64,000 nucleotides of DNA from Adiantum capillus-veneris (GCA_014529385.2 CM043967.1:85036778-85100777), one strand, 5' to 3'; positions 1 to 48,478 are shown, counted from the stretch's first letter. The notes: a model not told the origin generated them from the letters alone. Made by a program: numbers and translations.

Positions 1-298
1 AGTGCGAGTGGAGATGAGTACATTTGAGGATTGGAAACAACAAATGTCATCTTTGAGAATTGAATGGTTTACCATTTGGTTGTATCTCTATTTTGGAGGC
101 GTTTTGTATTGGTTTTCATATGTAATCCTTCTTGACTATGCTCCTTCTCTCTCCATGTCTTCTTGTATCCGATGCAGGCTAATGAGTTTAACGAGCTCAT
201 TTGAAAAATCAACATCTGTAATAGATGCAAGCCGTGTTTGGGAAAAATGTGTCTCAGCTTACAATCGTGCGGCTTTAAGGCTAAAAAATGCTAGCTGA
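1..298 (+). CDS. possible 3'-terminal exons of an unidentified gene
   Basis: The reading frame beginning at base 2 stays open to a TGA at 296-298. It contains a plausible plant intron: donor GT after 66, T-rich stretch, acceptor AG at 176-177. Removing that intron keeps the same frame across the junction (split Trp codon) and gives about 60 residues ending in AALRLKNAS. I recognise no family. If real, this is the end of a gene convergent with the BTPC gene, entering from the left edge. Length and composition are compatible with chance, so confidence is low. Confidence 0.25.
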   Translation, partial: VRVEMSTFEDWKQQMSSLRIEWFTIWLYLYFGGVLYWFSYVILLDYAPSLSMSSCIRCRLMSLTSSFEKSTSVIDASRVWEKCVSAYNRAALRLKNAS

Positions 299-2417
299 GC
301 AGGAGAGGATAAGGAAAATTTCCACTCAAATTTTGAGAAAATTAGTGTCAAAAAGAGTAAATTTTAGCTCAAATTTCAAATTGCACTATTGCAGAAATGG
401 TGAACGGGATTTATGTGTGGTTAGAAAAATGATTTGCTATAACACAAGATGCAAGCATTCTTTATGTGGAATATATTTTGTTTTTTTTTTCATCTAAACT
501 CCTCTATAAGTGTAACACCATGTAACACTATGATAATGTCGTCGTTAACAAGGGGATTTATCTTGCTACCACTTGCTTACCATGTGCATCTTGGATACGC
601 AAACCTTCACAATCAACTCTAACCTACACTGTAAATACTACTTGTTTGAACCAATTTTTCATGATGCCAAGAGCTTGACTTACATTAGCCGAGTATTCAC
701 TTTGCTACCTTCCAAAAATCGACATTTTATTGGGCGCAAAAATGCATAGCTTCTAGATAGGCGACATTTTCCAAAGTCTGTAATTTTGAAACAATTCCCC
801 ATCAATATCTCGACTTGTATGCCATACCCTAAATTTCCGGTACACTGCCGCATTTCAACAAGCATAGCGTTCATCATAACAAATGGCCTCTCTACGCGCT
901 AAAATTGACTTCAATTCTTGTATTTCTACGTCTCCTCTTATCATGCACGCAGTTGTACGCTAATGAACCCTCTAAGATTCTCTTCTACCACTCGCATTTG
1001 CTTTCTTTGTGTCATGTGACTGCTGTTGTTATTGATCCATATGCTAGGTACCACCACCATAAGTTCAACCCTTATCACATAAAACAAATGAGTTGATTAA
1101 CTTGCATGGTTTTGTTGTCAAATTTTAAAGATTTGAATGTTTTATGATGGAATAACAGAGAAAATGGCTCCTCAAATGAGTCATTTTGTCAAAACTTTTT
1201 GAATGCACATTATGTACGCGACTTCCAAATATTGCACCCCTCAAGCGACTACTTGAACCTTTGTCCTTTTTGGTTCTAATGATTGATTTCTTTCACCTCC
1301 CATGAGTTGAATGCCACTATTATTGACAAGGTCTCTCCATTCTATCCTTCACTACGATGCCAATAGCTATTTTCCTTCAATAGATCGGTCCTACTTAACC
1401 TCCAAGCATGCAAAATATCCTTGTCCAGATTCTCGATTCATTAATCTTCTCATCACCAAACATGTTTGCACATAATCAAAATTTTAAATAATGCTGTGTA
1501 GAAGGGCATTGTCAAGATTTTCCATGCCTAATCTTTTCAAAAAAGCTTAGATAAGATGTTATTGCTTCAGTCATGTGCCACTTATAAGCTACCTTTCTTT
1601 ACTGTAGTCAAAACCTCCTACATTGCCTGTTGTCCCACCATCAAATTGAATATGCATGCCCTGCTTATTCCAGGCTTTAAAAATGGCAAAGCTCGCCGAA
1701 GGGCGCCATCATAGGTCAAGCACCCAAAGAGTTCAATTATATCTTAATGGAATTTTTGGACTCAAGAGTACTTTCTTTCAGTGGTCCACCTTAAAGACTG
1801 AAACTATGAGAAAGACAAGCTCACACCACTTGAACAAGAGAAACCACTAGATAGGTAGCAAGAAGTAACTATACGATACATGTAAGAATGTGGACAAGGT
1901 TTCTTTGCGTGCAAAGAACGAGCTTGAAAGCTCAACCGGATACTTCACTAATCACTTGCACACGAATACTTCACTAATCACTTGCACACCGCAACCGTTT
2001 AAGTATTCCTAGTTCCCATTTGTTGACGGTTGCATAGATATACACTATCATGTTTGGAATTGCACATATTGCCACAAGAGGGTGCGGTGGAATAGTAGAG
2101 GCTCCCTACAGGCTCACATAATTGAGAAGATTGGTTCCCACACTATCTGTGGCACATAGCCTTCCATAACTAATACTATGGGATCCCCCCCTAGAAAACC
2201 AGAGAGATTTTATTAACACGTTATGGAGGCCGAACTTGGCCTATGAGACAAATCAGTACACTTGTGGTACCTCATCCTGAATAACTTAAAACTAAAGAGG
2301 CTTGCAAGATAGAGGCAAATGCAGCCATTGTAGATGCTTCTTCGAATGCAAGTTCGTCTAAGGGGTATCTCCTCTCTCATCCTAAACAAGAAAGGAAACA
2401 AGCATAATGACTAAATG

Positions 2418-2469
<52 letters not shown>

Positions 2470-2817
2470 TTTTCAATGTCCTAGGAACATTCTTGAGATA
2501 CTGCAACGAGCCAAGAGACCATTAATTAATTGTAAAATAGCTGTCACATTTTGTCCACTTCCAGCAAATATGCACAAATTATCTTTTAGAGTGTCACTTT
2601 GTAGAATATGAACTACAATAACCCTTGCTCACTAACCTCTATCATCCATAGCGAGGAGGAGGCTCTTTAGGCAATGCATGGGCTACATGAACACAAGTAG
2701 TGCAGGAGGTTAGCAGGGTGTTAATGAAAGCTCCGGGCGTTGCGAGCAGGAGTTTTATGTCAACGCAAGCCAAGGCAAACACAGAAATGAGTAACCCAAA
2801 AAACCTCACTCCCTTCT
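299..2817. other. intergenic / 3' flank of BTPC, no gene seen
   Basis: No reading frame here resembles a known protein and no transposon domain is visible. The part next to 2,818 should hold the BTPC 3' UTR (minus strand). A minus-strand AATAAA-like signal is present near 2,209-2,214, too far away to assign with confidence. A (GA)n microsatellite lies at 2,420-2,467. A short direct repeat of about 25 bp (ACTTCACTAATCACTTGCAC) occurs twice near 1,944-1,990. The rest is AT-rich, unremarkable sequence. Confidence 0.4.
2420..2467. repeat. (GA)n microsatellite
   Basis: About 24 uninterrupted GA units downstream of the BTPC stop codon. On the gene's own strand it reads (CT)n. Confidence 0.95.
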
Positions 2818-39394
<36,577 letters not shown>

Positions 39395-39607
39395 CTGTAC
39401 AAGTTAAAATTCAACTAGTAAAAGGAAATTAGGAACCTTTCTGTGCAGTGGCAGAGTTTCTTTTTCTGAATTAAAACACTCTTCTATAATTAATCAACCC
39501 CCAATACAAGGTATGGAAGCATGGGGAGATTGTGCAATGATACAAACACGTGACGAGTTTTAGGGTTAGGGTTCTTGCAGCTAGACCGGAAGCACAACTG
39601 ATCAGTA

Positions 39608-39706
39608 CGCATTTCCATCAACTTTCAAGTCACAGACCTCTCTCTAGAAAAATGGTCCTTACAAATCTTTCAGCCATAGCAAGAAACTTCCTAACAGTAC
39701 ATTGAC
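39608..39706. repeat. ~98-bp segment, copy 1 of a duplication
   Basis: CGCATTTCCATCAACTTTC to CAGTACATTGAC. About 90% alike to 48,101-48,199. The solo LTR is inserted at the end of this copy. Confidence 0.85.
39702..39706. repeat. left 5-bp duplication of the solo LTR
   Basis: TTGAC, matching 48,015-48,019. Confidence 0.8.
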
Positions 39707-40135
39707 TGTACGGTGCAGCGGAAGTGAATGTTGAACTTTGCTCAAGATGAGTGCTCCGAACTATGCTCAAGGTTCCTTTTACTTAGGGAAGGGAGAGCCT
39801 TCCGTTCTTTAGGAGAGTGCAAGTGATCACAAACAAAGTGAATAGACACTGTGCGTGAAGGTGCTGAGTCTGAGAGATAGAGAGAGAAGAGAATACAACA
39901 CCAGACAAGTTGTCAAACCCTCCTCCAAGGGCCCCACTCTCGATGGCGAGAGTGGTCTACTATTGATTGCACAATCTGGTACAAGATGCTGATACAATGA
40001 GTCTAAGTGCTTGCTATGCCGAAAAATGTATGCTGCCAGGACGACGATGCTATCTGCTACTGTGACTTTGTGTGCTAAAATACGTTGTCTTTCTTGCTTG
40101 GAATCGCTGGATCTACTGCCCTTTTATCTGCTGCA

Positions 40136-41237
40136 TGTCACGAGGACATGGCAGTTGTTAACTATGTCACGAGGACGTGGCAAATGCTAACTTTAGTTGT
40201 TGGTTTCTTTCCAATGGGTTTTGTTTTATTTATTTTGGGCCGTGAAATGTGTTCGCGTCATTACCTCCGGTATGACTAGGGGAACATTTTACAACTCTGC
40301 CGCGAAGTCAACTAGGCGACCATTCGGGAGATTGATAGGCGGCAACCCCGAAACGGGCAAAAGCTTGTAAATACGCCAAGTGTCACTTTTGCATGAACTT
40401 GCCTCATGCAGAAAAAAGGGCGCTGATTTTTAAGCAGGGAGAGGCTTCATTTGAGTTTTTTGTCATAGGTTAAGAGCTATGGAGTGCTTTCTTTCCCTCC
40501 CATGTATAGTGTGGTGCTAGGAGTGATGCCCTGCACGCTACACACTGCGCTCTCTCTCCCCTACGTGCAGTTATGTGATGCCCCAAAAGAGGGCTCTTCA
40601 TTTGACTGATGTACAGCTGTGTCGGTTCATGCCTTTGTGCTGAGGCAAGAGCCTCCTTGAGCAGGAACAGGGGTAGCTAGTTGCTACTTTAAAGCAGACA
40701 CCAGTGAGGGTCCTCACCGTCATAACCTCACCGTACAGGTGCAAATTCAACGCAGTCTATGCGAAGAAAATTGACTGCTTTTCAGCCATACGGACGCCAG
40801 AACCTCTGGGAATCGTGCCCCAATGGCAAAGAACAATTAGGGGACTGTTTGGGGCTGAAAACAGGGCCAAAACCAGTAAATACAGCGACCTGAATTTACT
40901 GTTTTTGGGCAGGAATCAGAGCGCGAGTTTTGGGGCTATTATGGTGCCGAAATTTGGCCAAATCATGTAGTATCTAGTGTGATACAGGTAAAGGATTCCC
41001 AGGACCTTACTTTGTAATTTACCCTCTCAAAGAATAAAGAAATACCGAAAGGGGCGCCAATTTTGGGGCCTACAGGTTGTCGGCGTCTCCTCGGGGCATT
41101 CTAGCTTCCGAGCCGTGTGTGTATTCAAGTGTTAATTCCCGCCGTAGGTTCTCTTTGCAAAATGCTCTGTGTGTGTGTGTCTAAAGTAAAGAATTTCGGG
41201 TGAAAGCCAACACCTACCGCCCTACGGGACGGTTTCA
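40136..41237 (+). repeat. gypsy 2 left LTR
   Basis: The start occurs twice: TGTCACGAGGAC at 40,136 and again at 40,165 (29-bp direct duplication). Contains AATAAAGAAAT followed by the shared block ACCGAAAGGGGCGCCA (about 41,043-41,058). Ends GTTTCA. Confidence 0.9.
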
Positions 41238-41238
41238 A

Positions 41239-41256
41239 GGTTCCATTGCCGGGATA
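41239..41256 (+). other. gypsy 2 candidate primer-binding site
   Basis: GGTTCCATTGCCGGGA resembles the tRNA-Asp-type plant PBS (core CCGTTGCCGGGGA) rather than the Met type. It follows the LTR end by one base. Tentative. Confidence 0.4.
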
Positions 41257-41334
41257 TCAATCACTTTTTCCTCAAAGAGTGAGCCTCGGTTGTTTTGGGT
41301 AAAGACACAGAGTGCAGGAACGTGGTATTACACT

Positions 41335-42890
41335 ATGGCCGACAAAGGGAAGGGCATTATGGAATAGGGTTCCTCTTCAAAGGACAAACGGGAGATTCCT
41401 ATGGTTTTCGAGATTGGCGAGAGCTCACGGCCACGCCAGTCTGTACCTGCTGTCAATGTGAATGTCCCCTCCAGTAGTACAGGGCTTTATGACTGGCAAC
41501 TTGAGGATGATGCGTTCAAGACTCAATTAGTTGCCGCGGTGAGTGTCTTTTCGCAGTTGGTGCAGAATCCAAGGTTTATGGAGTTCTTGCAAGTGTCCCC
41601 AGTGCAACAGCAAAACAGGCAACCTACGCCGCGTACGGAGCTTGTTGAGGCTCAAGCCCAGGTACTTCATGCGGCTCAGGAGGAAAGGGAACACTCGCAT
41701 GTTGCGGAGTCAGGGGCTCCAAAATAGGTTCCTCCCATGCTTGAACAGGTGGCTAGAATACCTATTCCTCAGGTTATGCCAGTACCTTTCAGAACCAGCA
41801 TGCTGTCTTGAATGGACAAGGAAATGGATACCAAGCTATGCACCCAGTTTTTCCACCACCCACTGTATATCCTGGGTATTTCAAGGGTGGATCAGTGTTC
41901 CAAAGTATGGCTAGTTATGCGCCTAGAAGTCAGCCGTACATGCCAGGAACAGTGTTTGGGGGTATGCAAGGCAGCATGCCAAACCCCATGTATAGAAGTA
42001 TCGGCATGCAGCAAGGTTTTCAGAGCAACCACGGCCAGTTTGGGGTGCCACAGGGTCATTCTGGCATGGCTGGTTTTTCTGGACAGCAGCCAGATATCGC
42101 ACCTCTGACGCAAAACGTGAATGGCCAAGATGTGCCGATCATGCCTACTACACTGCCCATGTTGCAAACCATTCCTCATGACAACTTGGGGGCACTGGAA
42201 AAGCCAAAACTTTACAAAGAAGGTGGTGCAGCTGTAAAGTTCAGTACCTTTAGTGGCTTCGAGGATAAGACAAAGGCTCTCACTTTTCTCCAACAGTTTG
42301 ATACAGCTTATGCAGGAGGGAATTTCACAGAGGCCTCTAAGGTCAGGAAAGCTGCCACTTTCTTGAAGGACAATGCGCTTACATGGTGGACGACATTGTT
42401 GATGCAAGGGCAGGCATCCGCCACTTGGGTTTACTTCAAGCAAATGTTTGCATCTGCTTAATTGTCATGAATTTGAAGCCAACGTCATGACAAATTGGCA
42501 CCAGCTTACTTCAGCTTCGTGCAAGAGCTTGCTGGAGTACAATAGGAGGTTTTGTAAAGCGTTACTTTCAGTGACCTCCTTCAGATTGTGCCATTGACAG
42601 AGCAGATAGAGAAGTATTGTTGTGGGCTACCTAGAGGGCTTCGCGATTACTGTACTAAGAACAGAGTGGCTACCCTCACTCAGCTAATGGAAGTTGCTAA
42701 CACTGGTCTTGTCTTGTTGAAAGGAGAGGACAGTGGGTTTCCGAGCAACGACAAAGGAGGGCAGCAAAAGAAAAATTCAGCGAAGAAGCCCTTTGTGAAA
42801 AGGGCTCCTGATGCCTCACAGGGTCAGAAAAGGCCACTAAGGACAAGGATTCAGCCGGGACTTCTGGAGCGCAGGCAAAGAAACTGAAAA
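41335..42890 (+). pseudogene. gypsy 2 gag
   Basis: Starts MADKGKGIME, a TAG at 41,365, then the same frame continues VFEIGESSRP. A second frame from 41,808 has a Gly/Gln/Met/Pro-rich stretch and the capsid domain FSTFSGFEDKTKALTFLQQF ... ALTWWTTLLMQGQASATWVY. A shifted frame at 42,588 gives YCCGLPRGLRDYCTK. Capsid and nucleocapsid of a gypsy element with several stops. Confidence 0.85.
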
Positions 42891-42901
42891 GGAAGCCTTT
42901 T

Positions 42902-43267
42902 GTGCGTAAGTTGCTCGAGGAAAAGAAGGTCCTAATGGCTGAAAATAAATGCTTTATATGCGAGCAGCCTGGTCACTTTGCTACCAATTGTCCACAAAGG
43001 AAAAGACCGGCTGACTCAGATGATAAAGAAGACCAAAAAGGCAGGAAGCCTAAACCCACGGCAGGTTTGGTGCCAGACATGGTGGGTGACAGGCCCAGTA
43101 CAGATGCCAGTGAGTTATGCAGGACATGGGGTAAAGTTAGGGATCAGACGGCACTCATCTTCTTTGATCCAGAAGCCAAAGCCAACTTTATCTCACCAGA
43201 GTTAGCTATGAAGCTGGGCATCGGAGCTGAAGAGATGGGGTACAAAGCAAAGGCAGGGTTTGCTTGA
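42902..43267 (+). pseudogene. gypsy 2 zinc knuckle and protease
   Basis: CFICEQPGHFATNC is the nucleocapsid knuckle. ALIFFDPEAKANFISPELA occupies the protease position, but DSGA is changed to DPEA, so the catalytic triad is lost. Confidence 0.8.
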
Positions 43268-43433
43268 AGAGATGGGGTACACAGCAGACGCAGGGTTGGC
43301 ATGTCCTAGCTACTCAGAGTGTGTTACTCCCATCATTGGAAAGATGCGTCTGCATATTCAATCGTATGTGGACACATAAGAGTTCTACATCATGCCGCTG
43401 GAAGGATGTGACGCCTTGTTGGGGATACCGTAG

Positions 43434-44577
43434 ATGTTCCAAGTGCATGGAGTCTTGGATGCCTACAACAAAAAGATCATTGTACAACATAGGGGCAAAA
43501 CTCACATCTTGGATTTGAAGCTTAGAGGAGAGTCAGTCCCTATTGTATCTGCTTCTGCTATCACTTCTGTAATAAAGAATCATCTTTCTGTCTACTTGAT
43601 TTTTGCACATGATGTCTCAGATAGTGATCGGTCAAATTTGTCTATGTTAGATAAAGAAAGGTCAGCATTTTTGCAAAAGTTTAGTGACTGTTTTTCTGAT
43701 TCATTACCGTCGTAATTGCCGCCAAAGAGACCTGAGGACCATCGGATAGATTTGGTGCCAGGGTGTAGCCCACCAAATAGACCTCCCTACAGGGTTAGCG
43801 CGGCGCAGCAGAAAGAGATTATGGGCCAGGTTAAGGAGTTAATAGAGAAGGGGCTGATTCAGCCTAGTTCTTCACCCTTTTGCTCCCTAGTGCTCCTAGT
43901 GCAAAAGAAGGATGGCTCATGGCGCATGTGTATTGATTACTGTGCGTTAAATAAGAATACCATCAAGAATAGGTTTCCTATTCCTCGAATTGATGATATT
44001 CTCGATTGTTTAGAGGGTGCTGCAATTTTCAGTAGGATAGACCTTAAGAGTGGGTACCACCAGATTCGTATAAGGCCAGAGGATGTGCACAAGACTACGT
44101 TTAGAACGACATTTGGTCTTTATGAGTTTCTAGTGATGCCGTTTGGGCTAACAAATGCTCCTGCCACGTTCAACAGAATGATCGACCGGATTTTCCGCTC
44201 CCATCAACAGTTTGTTGGGACGTTCTTCGATGACATGATAGTGTATTGAGCATAGACGTCACTTGACCATTGTGTTCGAAGAGCTGCACAGTCAAAGGTT
44301 ACTTGTCAATCCTAAGAAAAGTGAATTCTTCTTGGAAGAGATCCACTTTCTTGGCCACATAGTCTCAAAGGATGGTGTTAGAATGGATCCCGCAAAGGTC
44401 GAAGCTATCAAGACATGGCCAGACTTGAAGATTGTGCACGATGTCAAAAGTTTCTTGGGATTGTGCTCCTACTATAGAAGGTTTATCAAAAAATTTGCAC
44501 AGATAGCATCGCCTCTTCACGCTTTGCAAAAGAAAGAGGTCACTATCAAATGGACCCAAAAAGAGTTCAGCTTTTAG
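43434..44577 (+). pseudogene. gypsy 2 reverse transcriptase
   Basis: [72 protein letters not shown] and the box [10 protein letters not shown], then stops. 44,263-44,577 continues with FLGHIVSKDGVRMDPAKVEA and SFLGLCSYYRRFIKKFAQIA. Highly recognisable gypsy RT with few lesions. Confidence 0.93.
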
Positions 44578-44599
44578 TCTCTTAAAAGAAAAGTTGACT

Positions 44600-45327
44600 T
44601 CAGATCCAGTAATTGTTTTGCAGATCTCAGGAAGTCATTTGTGGTCCAGTGTGACGCGTGTGGTAGTAGCATCGGAGCAGTGCTAATGCAAGATGGACGG
44701 GTAGTAGATTATGAAAGCCGAATTTTGCAAGGGCCAGAGAGGACTTTATCTTTGATCTTCAAAGAACATCAACAAGGAATGATGGTATATGGACCATTAT
44801 ATGCAGGTTCAGCAAGCGGGCCCATTTTATCCCTGTTTGGAAGGAGATAAAATCTGATCAGATGGCACGCTTGTTCATGTACAATGTGTTTCGGTACCAT
44901 GGTATGCCACAATCAATTATCGCCACAATCAATTATCAATGATCGTGATCCTCGCATGACCAGTTTGTTCTGGAGAGGATTGTTTGAGAACATGGGCACT
45001 ACGCTCAAGTTCTCGTCTTCGTTTCATCCACAAACTGATGGACAGTCAGAACAAGCTAATTCTACTGTCTTAGATCTGTTGAAATGCTATGTGTCAGATA
45101 ATAAGGGCAAGTGGGAACAGTATTTGCCTATGCTTGAGTATGCGTACAACAACACAGTGCATTCGTCTATAAGCAAGGCACCATTTGAGATTGTTGAAGG
45201 CAGCAAAAAGGTTCCTCCCATTTTGCATACAAAGGACAAGATCTTTGAGGCAGATCGATATGTTGAGAACATGGATGAAATGTATAAGAAAATTAAAGTT
45301 GCCTTGGAGAAGACTCGGGCAAAATAG
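44600..45327 (+). pseudogene. gypsy 2 RNase H remnant joined to integrase core
   Basis: VQCDACGSSIGAVLMQDGRV begins RNase H. At about 44,775 it jumps to integrase sequence equivalent to [16 protein letters not shown], removing the end of RNase H, the zinc-binding region and the first catalytic Asp. The core then reads SIINDRDPRMTSLFW, FHPQTDGQSEQANSTVLDLL (catalytic Glu region) and YAYNNTVHSSISKAPFE. Confidence 0.9.
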
Positions 45328-45800
45328 AGAAAGGCTGCTAATCGTCACCGTCGTGAATTGCTGTTATCACCTGGCGATTGCGTACTGTTAAGGTTCGAAA
45401 AGGCAAGGTTAAAGAAAATGAAGGGCAAGAAATGGCTGTATCCTAAGCTCAGTATGCGTTTCACGTGGGTTTTCTAAGACCCTTCGTGGGTGATGTGCCA
45501 AAAGATATGCCAGATGTGGATCAGCCAGAAGTTGAAGAACTTGATGAGATCCTGTACCTGAGCAAGTTTTGGCACATAAGCACAAAAAAGTTAAAGAACA
45601 AGTTGCAAGACGCTATTTGGTGAAGTTCAAGAACTATCCGCCTATGGATGCAAAGTGGATGGAACACCATGAACTGTCCGAGTCACCAAATGTTTGCAGC
45701 TTTACCTTGAAGCCTTTAGGTTACAGCCTACTTATGCCCCAACCCAACGTGTGCAAAGCAAGGGTAATGATAGAGCTAGCACATTAAATGTACATATGAA
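45328..45800 (+). pseudogene. gypsy 2 integrase C-terminus and chromodomain-like segment
   Basis: After a stop: AANRHRRELLLSPGDCVLLR (SH3-like end of integrase). Then, at 45,569-45,690, VARRYLVKFKNYPPMDAKWM followed by EHHEL, which aligns with the YLVKWKG...ATWE core of retrotransposon chromodomains. Frames change between pieces. Confidence 0.65.
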
Positions 45801-45981
45801 TTCAGTGTAATGGATGGAAATGACAAAAGTATGAAGGTCTCATTAAGTCATTTGTATCTATGTGTTATGACCTTTCTTGCAGATACATGCGATGATAAAA
45901 GAGAGTTGATAGCACAAGATCATCAGTGGCGTGTATTTATGGTATGCAATCGAGGACGTTTGCGATTTCAAGAGGGGGGTA

Positions 45982-47435
45982 TGTCACAAGGACGTGGCAA
46001 CTGCTAACTTTAGTTGTTGGTTTCTTTCCAATCGGTTTTGTTTTATTTTTTAAACCCTCTTTTTGAAGTAGCAAACGGTCGGACATTGTATGACCAATGT
46101 GAACGGTAGTTTCACACGAAGATGGGTAGTGATCGGCACTGGAATTCGTATAGTAAGAGGATGTCTAAACTCAAAGCAAGATCATGTAGGTCCCCCCGTC
46201 GCACTTAGCAAGTTCATGGATACTAGGAAGTGAACTCAATAAAGGCATAAAGTCAAGGTGGGACTACCAACAGAAAATATCCGACAGCTGGGCCACATTG
46301 CACTTTTGGATGCGGTTCCAATGAGGATAGATGGTCAGAAGACCATTGGGAGCCCAACGGAATCATTTCCTAAAATTTAGGTAACTGCTATTTTGGGCCG
46401 TGAAATGTGTTCCCGTCATTACCTCCGGTATGACTACGAGAACATTTTACAACTCTGCCACGAAGTCAGCTGGGCGACTAGTTGGAAGATTTTTGGGAGG
46501 ATACGCCGAAACGGGCAAAAGCTTGTATATCCGCCAAGTGTCACTTTTTCATGAACTTGCCTCATGCAGAAAAAAGGGCGCTAATTTTCAAGCTGGGAGA
46601 GGCTTCATTTGGGTTTTTTGTCACAGGTTAAGAGCTATGGAGAGCTTTCTTTCCCTCCCATGTACAGTGTGGTGCTAGGAGTGATGCCCTACACGCTACA
46701 CACTGCTCTCTCTTCCCCCTATCTGCAGTTATGTGATGCCCCACAAGAGGGCTCTTCATTTGACTGATGTACAATTGTGTGGGTTCATGCTTTTATGCTG
46801 AGGCAAGAGCCTCCTTGAGCAGGAACAGGGGTAGCTAGCTAGCTAGCTGCTACTCCAAAGCAGGCACCGGTGAGGGTCATAATCTCACCGTACATGTGCA
46901 AATTCAGCGCTGTGTATGCGCAGAAAATTGACTGTTTTTCAGCCATACGGACGCCAAAACCTCTCGGAATCGTGCCCCACTGGCAGAGAACAGCGAGGGC
47001 ATTGTTTGGGGCTGAAAACAGGCAAAAACCAGTAAATACAGCGACCTGAATTTACTGTTTTTGGGCAGGAATCAGAGAGTTTACGCCAGTGCAAGTGAGA
47101 TCCAGCAGGGGAATTGATTTCGCGCGAGTTTTGGGCTGTTATACTGCCGAAATTTGGCCAAATCAGATAGTATCTAGTGTGATACAGGTAAAGGATTCCC
47201 AGGACCTTACTTTGTAATTTACCCTCTCAAAGAATAAAGAAATACCGAAAGGGGCGCCAATTTTGGGGCCTACAGGTTGTCGGCGTCTGCCCGGGGCATT
47301 CTAGCTTCCGAGCCGTGTGTGTATTCAAGTGTTAATTCCCGTCGCAGGTTCTCTTTGCAAAGTGCTCTGTGTGTGTGTCTAAAGTAAAGAATTTCGGGTG
47401 AAAGCCAACGCCTACCGCCCTACGGGCCAGTTTCA
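45982..47435 (+). repeat. gypsy 2 right LTR with ~330-bp extra block
   Basis: Matches the left LTR, but carries about 330 bp at 46,052-46,385 not found there. Shared block ACCGAAAGGGGCGCCA at about 47,243-47,258. Confidence 0.88.
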
Positions 47436-48014
47436 CTGAATTTGCTGCCTAAAAACGTTGTACTCCTGTTGTTTAAAAACGCTGATATTACTGGCTGTGG
47501 TTGTTGTTCCGCAGGCTGAAAACGCTGGATCTGCATGCTGGAATTGCTGATGCTTTAGGGCTGAAAAACGCCAGGCTGAAGGCTGAAGGGGCTGGTTCTT
47601 GCCTGAGACGGAGAGGGAGACGCCTGCTACAAGTGGCCTTGCCTGTGCACTTTGCTCTTCTTCTGCTAGAAAAGCTAGCGCTAGGTTTTCCTTATATATT
47701 TGCTTAGTAAATTTGCCCTACTTAGTTTCCAACAAAAGTCACTTAAAAGAATAAGTGAAAAATGTCAAAAATAGGGAAAATAGGTTTTACGCACTGGAAA
47801 ATGCTCCTGATGGATTCTGATGGTAATGTTGATGATCGGGCTGTGTGCAACCAAAGGAGATGCATCTACTCTAAGTGTCCGGACATGCACGGTCTGCGAA
47901 CAGACTCACAAAAGTGCCATATCACTTCCTATTCTAAACTGACTTGACTGAACTGAACCCTGGTCATGCTGTAGCTTGTCCACGGACACATAGGGTTGGA
48001 TGTGTCACGTGACA

Positions 48015-48015
48015 T

Positions 48016-48100
<85 letters not shown>
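48015..48100. repeat. right TTGAC duplication and (CT)40
   Basis: TTGAC at 48,015-48,019, then CT units to 48,100. Confidence 0.9.
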
Positions 48101-48104
<4 letters not shown>

Positions 48105-48199
48105 TTTCCATCAACTTTCGAGTCACAGACCTCTCTCCAGAAATGGTCCTTACAAATCTTTTAGCCATAGCAAGAAACTTCCTATCAGTGCAATGACCT
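48101..48199. repeat. ~98-bp segment, copy 2 of the duplication
   Basis: CGTATTTCCATCAACTTTC to CAGTGCAATGACC; counterpart of 39,608-39,706. Both copies are followed by pyrimidine tracts. Confidence 0.85.
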
Positions 48200-48385
48200 C
48201 CTCCTTCTTCTTCATCTTCTTCTTCTTCCTCTTCCTCTTCCTCTTCTTCTTCTTCTTCTTCTTCTTCTTCCTTCTTCCTCTTCTTCCTCCTCTTCCTCTT
48301 CCTCTTCTTCTTCTTTCTTCCTCTTCCTTCTTCTTCTTTTTCTGCTTCTTTTGCTCCTTCTTCTTCTTCTTCTTCTTCTTCTTCT

Positions 48386-48478
<93 letters not shown>
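48200..48478. repeat. polypyrimidine tract: (CTT)/(CCT) then (CT)44
   Basis: A pure C/T strand for about 270 bases apart from rare A/G interruptions. Open frames on both strands are low-complexity artefacts. Confidence 0.95.

Larger units (their letters stand above)
40136..47435 (+). mobile_element. Ty3/gypsy element 2, two LTRs, chromodomain-like end
   Basis: LTRs at 40,136(or 40,165)-41,237 and 45,982-47,435. The flanking pentanucleotides CTGCA/CTGAA suggest a diverged duplication. PPT AAGAGGGGGGTA precedes the right LTR. Internal order is gag with CCHC, protease, RT (FFDD), RNase H, integrase, chromodomain-like segment. A deletion between RNase H and the integrase core and many stops inactivate it. 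Confidence 0.9.
39707..48014 (-). mobile_element. solo LTR of the chromovirus 1 family, split by a gypsy element
   Basis: LTR sequence is 39,707-40,135 and 47,436-48,014, reading (plus strand) TGTACGGTGCAGCGG ... TCACGTGACA like the LTRs at 22,412 and 28,077. TTGAC flanks both outer ends. No internal chromovirus region remains, so recombination between LTRs removed it before or after gypsy element 2 inserted. Confidence 0.85.

Noticed and set aside
44641-44850. Intact gypsy RNase H
   Set aside because: Similarity stops after about 30 residues and changes to integrase core in another frame, so it is a deletion remnant.
47996-48196. Extra BTPC exon on the minus strand (GERSVTRKLMEI)
   Set aside because: It matches no conserved PEPC block, and the duplicate at 39,608-39,706 has stops in the same frame.
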